Shown here one piece after another: positions 31,556 through 42,842 of a stretch of DNA of 64,000 bases. The translations under genes and the position numbers were made by a program. This DNA is from Podospora pseudoanserina (Eukaryota; Ascomycota; Sordariomycetes; Sordariales; Podosporaceae): the NCBI RefSeq assembly GCF_035222485.1, contig NW_026946672.1, positions 248,001-312,000 of the forward strand. The letters are read 5' to 3'. A model generated the notes under the pieces. The model did no database searches. It had not been told where the DNA came from and saw nothing but the letters and a program-made list of their open reading frames with translations. Within the stretch, counting starts at the first letter, position 1. Each line of letters starts with the position of its first letter.

Positions 31556-34196
31556 AGTGGGCAATCTTTGGGTCTAACGCTGTGATATACTGAATGGCAG
31601 CGTAGTAGCGGTTGTGTGGCCGAAACGTGCTTGTATGGGGGGCTGACTCGGATCAAAATGCGTGAATGCCTTCACCAAAGAAAAAATGACGATGCAGCAA
31701 ACAGGTCGAGATGGAAATTCCAGAAAACCGTTTGGCAATTCAATTGCTTGGCTGGGAAATAAACGGCCTCTGATTGGATGCCAACGGTTCGTGAGACCCC
31801 ACCCCCTCCGCGTTCCCCGCGATCTCCGGGGCCGGCAACCTGATGGCCCCCACTTTCATTCTTGAACCATCCCGCCATGTCGAACAACAACCACAGTAGG
31901 TGAGCTGCCGCAATAAAACCAAACGATAAGGTTAATAGAGCAATAGATCTCGAGAATGATGTGCCTAAACAAGCAATCAACGGTCTGCGTGTATACTCAA
32001 TATACAAGCCGCTTCAGGATTGTTGTGATGCTACTTGGGCTTACACCTTCCAATACAGGCGACCAAAAGAGACCTCCGGCTCCAACTGGCAGGCATTCTC
32101 GTTCCACCGATGCAGCATAAGCCACCAGAACGTTGCTCTCTCGATGTCCGAAGCGGAGGAAACAGGCTAACTTCTCAAGTCTCATCTAGGACGGTGTAAC
32201 CGGCTGTGATCTCGCCATCATGCCGTGTGCTCGTGACACTGTCGACATACTTGTCCTAGGAACCCAAGCAATATGTCCGAGGACCATCGCAATCTATACT
32301 CAATACTATCGAGTCCCTGATCAGCAGCATGAGGCCTTGAACCGGCACTCGTATCGGCAGCGGCAGCACCGTGACAATCTGGACAATATATACGCAACGG
32401 CTAGGATATACCCGATGCGTGCGACTTCGGCATATTTCACACCCTCTTCTCTGCGTTTCCAAGCATGCTGCCGAGAGCGCCCAATCTGGTAGGATGAGCA
32501 GGTTAGGATGTTATGGACATGGAATGGGAGATGCTACCTGTCAGCCTAGACTTGGTGGGGGGAGAGAAACACACGGAGTCATGCCTACTACATTCATATT
32601 TGGCGATTAATTGCAACCATACTCAACTCCACAGATCGCCCAAAGAGACGGGAGTTGGCGCTCGTCTTGTCAAATTTCACTGTGAGTGTGACTGTTGTCG
32701 ACAATTCGGAAGCCCTGAACCGGTGGATGCATGGCTGGGAGCAGGGGATCGTGCGGGGCAATGCGGGGTGCCCTCCTGGTTGCTGCCAGGGCTGGCACGA
32801 GGCAGCCAGGGGGCCGCCGCCATTCTCTCCTTGAGCTTCTCCAGTTCTCCAGCTTCTCCAAGCAGTTCCAATTCTCCAGCTTCTCCTCATCAACCGGCGT
32901 ATGTTGCGCTGGCAGCAATCTGCAGGAACCGCTGGGAGGTGCATAGGTGCATGCTTCAGTGAGGCGCAGCACCAGAATGTTTGGTCATGACAACCTCTTT
33001 TTGTATGGCTTCCACCGGAGGATGGCATCCGCAACCCTGCCAGCTTCTCGCATCTTGTCGTCCCGATCCAGTTCGCTCATGGTGAGAGACATACATTGCG
33101 CTACTGTGGGTGTGGGTGGCTGGACAGGGGATCAATGCCGCTAACCTGAATATTCCCGACTGTGTAGCACCCTGTTAACGCCGTTGGGCAAGACTCGATC
33201 GATTCCATCGCCACAACGTCGTTTCGAGCAACCCTCCAAGCCAGCCAAGCATGCTCCCAAAAATGGAAGCCGCCCATCTGCACCCACGGATAACCTCTGA
33301 TGCGCCAAGCCAAAACTGGACCTGGAACAAGAGGACCCTCGATTCTCTCACCTACCTCTCTGAGCCTCCGAATGAGCTCCCCCAAGATATCCCAAGACCC
33401 TTCCAAGAACCTATGGAGCACGGAGGATCCTGGAACTCACAAAGGACGGAATATACGGGAGACTGATCAAGACGGTTCCCTGTCTCCGTCATATGGAACA
33501 AATGCTGCACCTTGCACATCTCTGCGTTCTTTCTGCAGATGGCCATGGTCTCTACCCGTGCAATGCCGTGCCTGGCCCTTCTTCAGCAACCTCAAGTCCC
33601 GTGGACCTTGCTCCCGTCCATATTAATAACGCTTGGCCATAGATCCCGAGGCCCAATCGAGGTTGCATTCCTCGCGCTGTGAGATGGGAAGGGAATAATA
33701 GAGCAGCAGCCCAAGCTGCCCTGCCCTGGCAAGGCAATACGGTACCACCCAGCGCTCTTTTTGCCAGCGCCCGGTCACGGATCCTCTCAACAATAGGTGA
33801 TTGACCAATGGGATGCTCCAATCGTGCTGTCGATAAGAAATCTGGGTAAATTCGGTCGCAACCTCAACTTGACGTTCCTGACCATTTGGGGGCGACATGA
33901 TGGGACATGGGCAAGCGAACCGTAGCAGACCCGAGGACGGCTCTGATGAGACCTCTCGTCACTCCCGAACGAATTCTCCGCTCAGTCATGGCCATATATA
34001 TAATAGCGAAGCCATGGCACCACTTCAGCCTCCAGAGGACGACGCCCTCGCCGGAAGCCCGAGGTTGGTAAATCAAGTTCCAGGCCTTCGAGGAAGAGCG
34101 ACTCGCCATCCCTTCATTCCTCTGCCTGTCTAGACGTCCTGCCTCCCGTTTCGTCTTCTATACGCCAGTCCCCTCATCCGGGACCACCAAGGCAAC
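31556..34196. other. Gene-poor region before the subtilase
   Basis: 2.6 kb between the BolA-like and subtilase start codons. Frames of 60-150 codons on both strands overlap one another, mostly start at non-ATG codons and have no motif. A TATA-like box at 33994-34003 is the only regulatory feature I can support. Confidence 0.5.
33994..34003 (+). promoter_or_regulatory. TATA-like box upstream of the subtilase
   Basis: ATATATATAA in the context GGCCATATATATAATAGCG, about 195 bases before the ATG at 34197. Confidence 0.4.
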
Positions 34197-37100
34197 ATGG
34201 TCCGGTTAGATCTCGCGACTGTGTTGCTGGCGGTGGCAGCTGCAGTGAATGCGGTACAGGTTGACACGCCCGAAGTCCTGCCAGGTGCATACATTGTTGA
34301 GTATGAGAATGATCAGGTATGATACACCAACCAGTCCCGGATCTACGACACCAAGGCGTCCGTTGTATAATGCTGCGCACAAGCCGGTTCATACAAGGCA
34401 ACTGTGCGCCCTGCATTATGCAGATGACGTTCGTTGGCAGCATCATCTTCCTCAGCCAACTATTCGAGACATGTCGGGCCGCTTCCCTAGCTTCTGCTCT
34501 GACACTAACAAACTCATCTTCAGGATTCCAATGCTTTTGTCCGCAAGTTTGGGGGGAGGGCATCACTTCGCAAAGACTTGCGCTTCAAACTGTTCAAGGG
34601 TGCGTCGATTCAGTTCAAGGACACCAAGAATGCCGAAGAAATGGCGGCCAAGGTGGCCAAGCTGCCCACCATCAAGCGAGTCTTCCCTGTGCGACGGTAC
34701 CCGATCCCACAGCACGATGTTCTTTCGACGGGCGACGATGCTGCTGCCCTCGTCAAGCGCCAGCTTGGCGGCAACGTCACCAACAGCTTCTCGCCGCACC
34801 TGATGACACAGGTAAACAAGTTCAAGGAGGCAGGAATCACAGGAAAGGGCATCAAGATTGCCGTTATCGACACGGGCGTAAGTTGATATTCAGGGCCATT
34901 GGTTTGGTGGACGGACGGACAATGGTTCCGGCTAACATCGGGGTGCCCTAGATCGATTACACTCACCCGGCTCTCGGGGGTTGCTTTGGTCCAGGCTGCT
35001 TGGTTTCCTACGGGGCTGATCTAGTGGGTGATGCGTTCAACGGTGCGAACCAGCCGAGACCAGACAACGACCCCGTTGATAACTGCAATGGCCACGGCAC
35101 ACACGTTGCGGGTATTATTGCTGCTCAGTCAAACAATCCCTACGGTATCGTCGGGGCCGCCGAGGGCGTGCAGCTGGGCGCCTACCGTGTGTTTGGCTGC
35201 CAGGGCGATGTGGGCAATGACCTCTTGATTGCTGCGTACAACATGGCATATGAGGCTGGAAGCGACATCATCACAGCCTCTATTGGCGGTGCATCAGGCT
35301 GGAGCGAGGACCCTTGGGCTGCCGTCGTCTCACGAATTGTGGAGAACGGCGTGCCATGTGTTGTGTCGGCTGGAAATGATGGCGCTGCCGGTGTCTTTTA
35401 TGCTTCGACCGCGGCCAACGGCAAGCAGGTGACTGCCATTGCGTCTGTCGACAACGTCATCACGCCCGCGCTTCTTGCCAACGCGACCTACCAAATCGAT
35501 TCCAAAAGCGAGTTCTTTGGCTTTACTGGCGGCGACCCGCAAAGCTGGAACAGTGTCAGCCTCCCACTATGGACTGTTAACTACAACACGTCAGATGAGG
35601 CTCACGGATGCGACCCTTATCCTGCCTCCACCCCCAATCTCTCTGGCTACATTGTGCTGATCCGTCGTGGCTCTTGCACCTTTGTGCAAAAGGTCGAGAA
35701 TGCTGTTGCGAAGGGAGCCAGGTATGTCATTTTTTACAACAACGTCCCAGGCACACTCAGCGTGACAGCGCGAGTGCCGGGTCTGTCGGCTGTTGCTACC
35801 ATTCCCTCCGGTACGGGCGAGCTGTGGGTGGAGGCATTGGAATCCGGGAAAAGAGTGCTGGTCAACATGGCCAACCCGTCCACGGCCCCCAAGTTCCTCG
35901 CCAACTTTGACAATCCGACAAGCGGTGGTTATCTCAGCAGTTTTACCAGCTGGGGTCCTACCTTTGAAGTGGAATCCAAGCCTCAATTCTCCACCCCTGG
36001 TGGCTACATTCTGTCAACCTACCCTCGTCTTCTCGGTTCATATGGCGTTCTTTCAGGCACCTCGATGGCTTGCCCCTTGGCGGCGGCCATCTACGCCCTG
36101 GTCATGAACGTCCGCGGCACCAAGGACCCAAAGACGATTGAGAACTTGTTGTCATCTACAGCAAAACCCAACCTGTTCCGCCGGGATGGTGTATCCTCCC
36201 CATATCTGGCTCCTGTTCCCCAACAGGGTGCTGGCCTGGTGCAGGCATGGGATGCTGCCAAGGCTACGACCCTACTCAGCACGTCTGGCCTTTCTTTCAA
36301 CGATACAGATCACTTCAACCCGGTTCAAACATTCACCGTCTCCAACACGGGTTCGTCATCGGTCACTTACTCTCTGAGCAATGTCGGTGCCGCTACTGCC
36401 TACACTTATAGCTCACCCGGCGCTCTCACGCCTGCTTCTCTCCCCAGTGTCGAGCTGACGGGTAACTTTGCCTCCCTGGCGTTTACCCCTTCCACCTTCA
36501 CCCTCGGAGCTGGCCAACGCAGGATCGTCACAGTCAAGGCGACAGCACCCACCGGCCTCGACGTGAAGCGGTTGCCCGTTTATTCTGGTTACATCGCCAT
36601 CAACGGCTCCGACAGTTCGGCCCTTTCCCTCCCCTATCTCGGTGTTGCTGGCTCCCTTCACTCGGTTGTTGTCCTTAACAGCGACAACACCCTGCTTGCA
36701 CGGGCCCGCGACAGCACCAACTCTCCTGTGGCGGCAAATCTGACCTTCACCTTGCCCCCACCTGGACAATCCAACATCACAGCCGTCCGCAACCGCGCCG
36801 ATATGCCCAAGCTCGTGGTGACACTGGCTATGGGTAGCGCCATGATCCGCGTCGACGTCGTGCCCCTGACCAACTGTTCGACAGCAGCGCAGAACGCCAA
36901 GGTCGTGTTTGGTACTCGTACTCTTGGCCAGCCAGAGGAGTTCCCCAGCTGGTACAACCCCCGCGGGACCTTGCAGTACGCCTGGGATGGCAGGCTCGCT
37001 GATGGAAGCTACGTTCCTGCGGGTAGGTACAAGCTCACGGTGAGAGCATTGAGGATATTTGGAGATGAGTCCAAGTCCGAAGAATATGATGTCACGGAGA

Positions 37101-37252
37101 CTGTGCCGTTCAGGATACGGTATCTGACTGAGGGCAAGACGCAAAAGAGGAAGAGGTTTGTCAAGGGGGAGAGGGCGCTATGGACGGTCGGGGTGGAGAG
37201 GAGGCAGACGCCGGAGCAGTGTGAGGCTGACGAGAGGACTCTCAAGCAGTGA
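34197..37252 (+). CDS. Secreted subtilisin-like serine protease (S8) with PA domain
   Basis: Exons 34197-34316, 34524-34877 and 34952-37252 (introns 207 and 74 nt) give 924 residues. A signal peptide (about 1-19, LATVLLAVAAAVNA) and an inhibitor-I9-like propeptide (GAYIVEYENDQDSNAF through VFPVRRY) precede the catalytic domain. The triad is in AVIDTGIDY (Asp), NGHGTHVAG (His) and GTSMACP (Ser), with oxyanion Asn in SAGNDG. A PA domain (CDPYPASTPNLSGYIVLIRRGSCTF) is inserted between His and Ser, and an Fn3-like domain (FTVSNTGSSSVTYSL) follows, the layout of Vpr/minor extracellular proteases. It probably degrades extracellular protein. The 207-nt first intron is longer than usual here but ends in TCTTCAG and keeps phase. 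Confidence 0.93.
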
Positions 37253-37365
37253 GCTGGTCTGTTGGCATGAAGGGAGGCTGGAGAAGAGAAAACCAAGGGA
37301 TGTGTTAGCATGAGATTTTCTTTTTTTCTTTCTTTCCCCTAGTTGGTCGGTCTTTCTATTTTGGG

Positions 37366-37379
37366 TTTTTTTTTTTTTT
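37366..37379. repeat. Homopolymer T14
   Basis: Uninterrupted T run 114 bases after the subtilase stop codon. Confidence 0.9.
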
Positions 37380-38238
37380 GGATTATGGGATGTACTGAGC
37401 AAGCAAGCGTAGCGCTGACATGCGTGAAGCGTACATGTAGCAAAGCAAAGCAAATTGGGAACAAAGTACTGGCTCATGTGATTTTGGCTCAATGTATCGT
37501 CATGAGTAAGGGAGAGGAAGAGACGGGGTAATGAGGGCTGGCTGATGGGAGGCTACTGCAGGTATGGTTTGTTCTTTTCTTCTTGAAGTGACGGTAGTGT
37601 GTTTCATTCTTTTTCAGCTCTCTCTCATGGTGTGATCTATCGTTTTTTGTTCTTCTCCCTTAAGCCCGGCTCCCCAATTGCCAAGTTCTCATGATGTTGC
37701 TTTTTGGTCAAGGTGTGTGAGTGGCCTGCATTTTCAGCTCTTGGGGCTGGCGTCCCATTTCCGCCCTGGTTTTGAGGTCCGAACATCCGAAGCCGAACAC
37801 ACGCCTGAGCATCCCTTGATCTTGCCGTCGGATTTGTTGACTTTTCATGGATGGCAGGTACCAAAGTTATTCTCGGAGATTCAGTGGAGATGATTTTGAT
37901 TTTTTGGAAAGTCTTTGGTGCCTTTTTCAATTTTTTTTTCGTCGTTTTCACTTTTTTGAAGAAAAGAGCGTTGCATGTGATTGATGTCTGGCTCGGTTGT
38001 GTCATTGGGTCGCTTGAAATCAAGAACTATTGGACGGGTGCAGTGTTGAGTTTTTTGATGGCGGTTTCGTTACCAGCAAAACACAGGTCGGTAGCGAGAA
38101 CAGACGGACCAAAACACTTGAAGAAGGGTCATGAGGTTCCCCCGCAAGGAACTAGTTCTCGTTGAGGTGTTGCTATTTTGAGAGCGAGTGTAACCGCAAC
38201 CCAACCCAACCCATCAGTCTCGGTTCAGTTTACCTGCC

Positions 38239-38248
38239 TACCTAGGTA
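38239..38248. repeat. Palindrome TACCTAGGTA
   Basis: Exact copy of the core at 7691-7700 and 18087-18096. Confidence 0.7.
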
Positions 38249-40407
38249 CTTGGACAAAAACATGGTGGCTTATGTGTCGTGTGAAAGCGTGACATGGTGA
38301 CAACCCGGGTCTTGGTGTCGTGCTGGATGTCCGTCACCGGTGTATTGCTTTTTGGTTGGTGACATCGCCGACACATGAAGTGGCATGGCAGGAAGGCTGA
38401 CAGGAAGGACACACTCCCGTTACCAGCGGTTATGTGTGTGATCAAAGAGACAATTGATGCTCAAGGGGCCAATACGAGGCATGAGTTTGTCATGACGTAC
38501 ACAAGAACAGAATCAAGTTTTGAATTCTGAAGACTGTTTCTTACTACTGGGTTAGGGATGCAAGACAAGATATTCTAGTCAGCGGGTATCTGTTAATGCC
38601 GTGATATCCGAGCCGTGAATAACCTAACTATGAGGGTAGTTGAGTAGGGCGGGATGCATGAAATTTTCGGCTGTGTGAGATAGCTGTGTATGTGATTCGA
38701 CACCTCTGTCACCAATGACCGTAGGTGTATGGCGGAAAAGCCCCGAAGAGCTGGATAAGCCATGCACACAGCAATGATCGACAGGTACCCGTCATAAATC
38801 AGGCAGGCAATCTGGGATTGGTTATGGTCCCAAGCCCTTGGTACGGCACCCAAACGAGGGACGGATATGTAAGGGAAAGAAAGGTTGTGACAAAGTTCCT
38901 TTTTCTTTTTGAGAAGCAATTCGAGTACGAGCAAGCCACGAGGACGAGCAGCTTTCTCATTCGAGGTGTACCAAGGTTTTGTATACTACTTCAAACCCGT
39001 TGCCTCAATACTATGCAAACGCTCGGAGGACATGTCTCGCATTTGTGAATTACTTCAACCTCACTCTGTCGTCGGCAACCAAATTCCTGGCCTTCCGGGC
39101 AAAGAAGCAAGATTAGACACACATCCTGCAATTTGCTTCCTCGTGTTTTTGCTGCACGCATAGACCCCCAAAAGAGCGAAATTGGAAATGGCAAACGACT
39201 GAAAATGCACAGAGAGATGAGTGGCCGACATCAAGAAACAGAAGCGGGAGGTCAGTTCAGGAAGTCGAGGGGATGATCGTGAGCCCAACGCGATGTTTGT
39301 TGCTTTTGAAAGCGGTGATACACCGCTAGCATCGACGCCGTTGAATTTCTCTTCAGCAAAGGCGAAACGATTGTCAAATGAAATGTTGGTGAACGGGCGG
39401 TATGGATCTCACGCAACAAAACTAAGGATCGCGGACCACAGGAGTTCAGCTAACGCGACTTCAAGGTCTCCCACCGCCGTTGTTGTATCACCACAACCCC
39501 ACCAGCCACTCCCTATCTCAACGGTGTTGGGCGCCTCCAGAGCCTCTTGGCCACACTTGCCAGCGCCGTTTTCTTTTTGTGTGGCTTGAGCCTAGTCGGG
39601 GACCTGGTTGTCGATCGTGATACCCCTGGCAGGCCTGCAAGATGCGGTCTAATGCGATTTAATGACATCAAAAGGGGGTTGGCAGAATTGCTTTCGGGTC
39701 TGAACAGTGGCATTGTGGTAACTTGACGCTCAGCCGTTGCAGAAGAACAAATATTGTCTTTTCCCGGAGTCATCCAATCTGTATGCGTAGGTAAAAGAGA
39801 TTCACAAGAAAACTGACAGTTTGACGTGCCAAGAGACAGGCTGCCCATGTCCAGTTTAGCTCCCGCAAGAGCATCGAGCAAAGATCGACGCCACCCCGTT
39901 TGCTGTTAGGGTAGAGAAGCTTCGGTCTGGACTAAAGTTAGCCAGGACTAGGGTTATGTGGGGGTTTATCTCTTGGGATGAACATCATGATGGATTTGCA
40001 GTAAGGTGCCGATAGGGGAAATACCTCATACCTGGAATGATCAAGTAAATGGGGGGCTTCCAAGACGATAACTTTGCAGCAGCAGCTGACTGCCATGCTT
40101 GATGGTGCGACAACGCCTGCCCTCATCCAGTAATAAAAAGAAGAAATGATGAGGCTCGATATCAAGCAGTGCAGATGCGGGCAAAACACCACGCTCTCGG
40201 CCCTGCATCCAGTGTCCACATCCAGAGATAGGGCTGGCGATCTCCCAGCGGGTCCGGCAGCTTGGCGCGGACTATTGAGATCGACGACGACAAACTCCAG
40301 AAAGACGAGTGTCCAGGTTTGTAAGTGCCTGTCTTGGAAGAAATCGCTGTGCTCATCTCCGTCAAGAACGGCATCATCCGGGCCAGGTTTGATTGTCACG
40401 AGACAGG

Positions 40408-40415
40408 TATATAAA
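40408..40415 (+). promoter_or_regulatory. TATA box
   Basis: TATATAAA, 213-220 bases before the ATG at 40628. The C/T-rich, G-poor sequence from 40440 onward (for example TCATCCTCATCATCTTCACC) looks like a transcribed leader. Confidence 0.5.
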
Positions 40416-40627
40416 TCTCATGATGCCCTCGAGTAGAGACACATTCTCTTTTCTCATCCTCATCATCTTCACCTTCACCGCCGCCCTTCCCAACTAGTAT
40501 TTCCCCTAATCAATAATATCCAACTCCAGTCGCTCTTTCGAGACTCTCCCATCCCTTAGTATTGCCTTAATATCATCTTTAATCATCACCACCACCAGCA
40601 CCATCCACAAAACACCAGACAATCAAG

Positions 40628-42004
40628 ATGAAGTTTCTCAACGCCGCCATCGCCGCCGCCAGCCTCGGGTCCGTCCTCGCTGCGCCCGCCATTGACGCCC
40701 GCCATGACAAGCCTACTGCCACGGTGACTGTCCCAGCTGATTGCCCATGCAACACTGGCTCTCCTGCCGGCAGCAGCAGCATCAGCCTCCCCACCAACCT
40801 TCCCTCGGTTTCTGTCCCGGTCAACATCATCCCCTCGACCTCTTGCACAGATGATGCCGCTTCTTCAACAGGCGCTCCAGGCACTCCCGGCACTCCCAAT
40901 ATCCCCGGCATTCCCAATGTTCCGGGCACCCCCAATGTTCCGGGCACCCCCAATGTTCCGGGTGTACCCAATGTTCCCGGCACTCCTGCTGTTCCCGGTA
41001 CCCCCAACGTTCCCATCGTTGATGTCGATGTCGACGTTCCAGGCACACCTGGCACACCAGGCACACCAAACACCCCAGACATCCCAGGTAACGACAGTGA
41101 CGATGACAACGACAACGACGACGACAGCAGTGACAGCGACAGCGATGATGAGGACAACAACGGTACTCCCATCGTCGATGTTGATGTAGACATTGATGTT
41201 CCTGGCACCCCTGGCACACCTGCTATCCCCACCACTTCTGGCAACCCTACCATCGACCTTGACGTTGTCGTTAGCCCCATCGTGGACCTCGATGTTGAGA
41301 TCACTATTCCTGCCATTACTGCTGACGTCGATGTTAACGTTGTCATTGCCGACCTCGTTGCCATCATCGTCCAGATTGAGGCTCAGGTCCAGACCGATAT
41401 CCAGCTCATTCGTAAGACTCCCCGTTTTCATCATGATCAAGACGTATATGTTGCTAACATCACGGCCTAGTTGACATTATCGGCGCTGTCGACATTGATG
41501 TTGATGCTCTCATTGCCGTCCTCATCGACCTCCAGGCCCAGATTGACCTCCTCGTTGGCGACATCACCCCCACTCTCAACGGTCTCCTCCTCAACGTTGA
41601 CCTCCTTGTTGACCTCAACCTCGCTGTCGTCCTCGACCTCGTTGCCGATGTCCAGGGTCTCCTTGGCGAGATTGAAGTTACCGTCCAGGGTCTCCTTGCC
41701 CTCGATGCTGGTACGTCTTGCCGCCTCATTAGCTGCCCCCACAACTCAGATAGAGATGCTAACATGCCAATCAGACATCCTCCTCGTCATCTCCGCCAAC
41801 CTCGAGGTTATCCTCGGTCTCGTTGTCGACATCTCTGTCCCCATTGTTGACGTTGTCGTTGACATCGTTGCCAACGTCGGTGCCTCTGTTGGTGCCGTTG
41901 TTGCCGGCGTTGTTGCCGACATCCAGGTCGTCCTCGATGCCATCGTCGACCTCACTGCCCTCCTCCGGGTGGACCTTGGCACCATCGTTGCGCTCCGCAA
42001 GTAA
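40628..42004 (+). CDS. Secreted protein with Pro-Gly-Thr repeats, acidic block and Leu/Val/Asp-periodic half
   Basis: Exons 40628-41411, 41471-41710 and 41775-42004 (introns 59 and 64 nt) give 417 residues. Signal peptide about 1-18 (KFLNAAIAAASLGSVLAA), then DARHDK, a possible KEX2-like region. Residues 83-153 are tripeptide-spaced PGTPNVPG repeats. Residues 155-177 are almost only Asp, Asn, Ser and Glu. PIVDVDVDIDVPGTPGTP (181-198) echoes VPIVDVDVDVPGTPGTP (128-144), a local duplication. Residues 208-417 are aliphatic with regularly spaced Asp (DLDVVV, LLVDLNLAVVLDLVADVQG, VGAVVAGVVADIQVVLDAI), perhaps long amphipathic helices. There are four cysteines in total only near the N-terminus or none later. 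No family is recognised; it is probably a cell-wall or matrix protein. Splice joints are supported by continuity of the repeat pattern across both introns. Confidence 0.82.
40868..41084 (+). repeat. Degenerate tandem repeat encoding PGTPNV units
   Basis: An 18-base unit (CCGGGCACCCCCAATGTT-like) encodes PGTPNV and appears nearly unchanged three times at about 40922-40975. More diverged copies lie on both sides. Confidence 0.7.
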
Positions 42005-42842
42005 ATTGCAATTCTGAGCTTGCTGATGAAGGAACAAAGGGGTTGTTGGTCATGAGACATGCATATGACTAAAAGGGATTGGGTTAATTCCCGGCTGCTA
42101 GAGTAGAAGCTGGGTTGCGAGCAGGAGTTGGTTTTCAGCTGTTCCTTGTCAGGGTCTTCTCTTTTTTTGTCGATAGTTTGTGGTTTTGTATACTTAGATT
42201 GTAATTTTGATTGTCTTGTGTGTTTTGCCAGAACTAGTTCCTTGTTCTCTTCGTGCTTTGTGAACAGTCAACCAACCCAACTCAGGGCATCGGCATTTGT
42301 CAATCCCGCAATGACATCAGAGCCACCTTGAGGTTAGTGAAGCACGAGGCTTTCATCCGTCAAAGTTTGTCTACACTTTGGACGAGTCGGTCAGTTTCGG
42401 CGCCGGCGCTAGAGATTCGCAAAAACCACCCACCAAACAAATCACACCTGTTCAGGTGCTGGATGGAAAAATAAGGAAGGAACGATGCGAGGGTTTCCAG
42501 GGGGCCAGACTCATCTTCACATGCTTCGGGAACTTGACCATCGCGGCTGATGGTCCCCCAAAAAGGTCTGGCCCTGTCAGAAATAAGTTAGTGTTTTCAT
42601 CCTCCCCATCACCCCTTTGCCGGCTGGCTGAACATCAGTTGCCTGGCAAATATCCCAGGCTGTCACGACTCAACGCTTCCCTTTGGTTTCATTGGCCTCT
42701 TTTCGAGTCGCGGGTGTCCCCTTTTCCTTCTCCATTATGAAGCTGGTACCCCAGCATCAACTGGCCGCGGCCACCCATTCATTGTCACCCATTATCCTCC
42801 ATGTTGTCCCCTTGACTGGGAGCACGACATTGACAGCCGCGG
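42005..42842. other. Intergenic, promoter of a polytopic membrane protein
   Basis: 838 bases; the T-rich first 250 probably contain the 3' untranslated region of the secreted-protein gene. No gene is visible. Confidence 0.5.

Larger units (their letters stand above)
37253..40627. other. Gene-poor region between subtilase and repeat-rich secreted protein
   Basis: 3.4 kb. It contains a 14-base T run at 37366-37379, further T-rich DNA (37900-37960) and the palindrome TACCTAGGTA at 38239-38248. Open frames such as 39221-39589 start with GTG and have no motif. The last 230 bases are the promoter of the next gene. Confidence 0.5.

Noticed and set aside
39221-39589. 122-codon plus-strand frame
   Set aside because: Begins with GTG; hydrophilic composition without motif and no splice partner.
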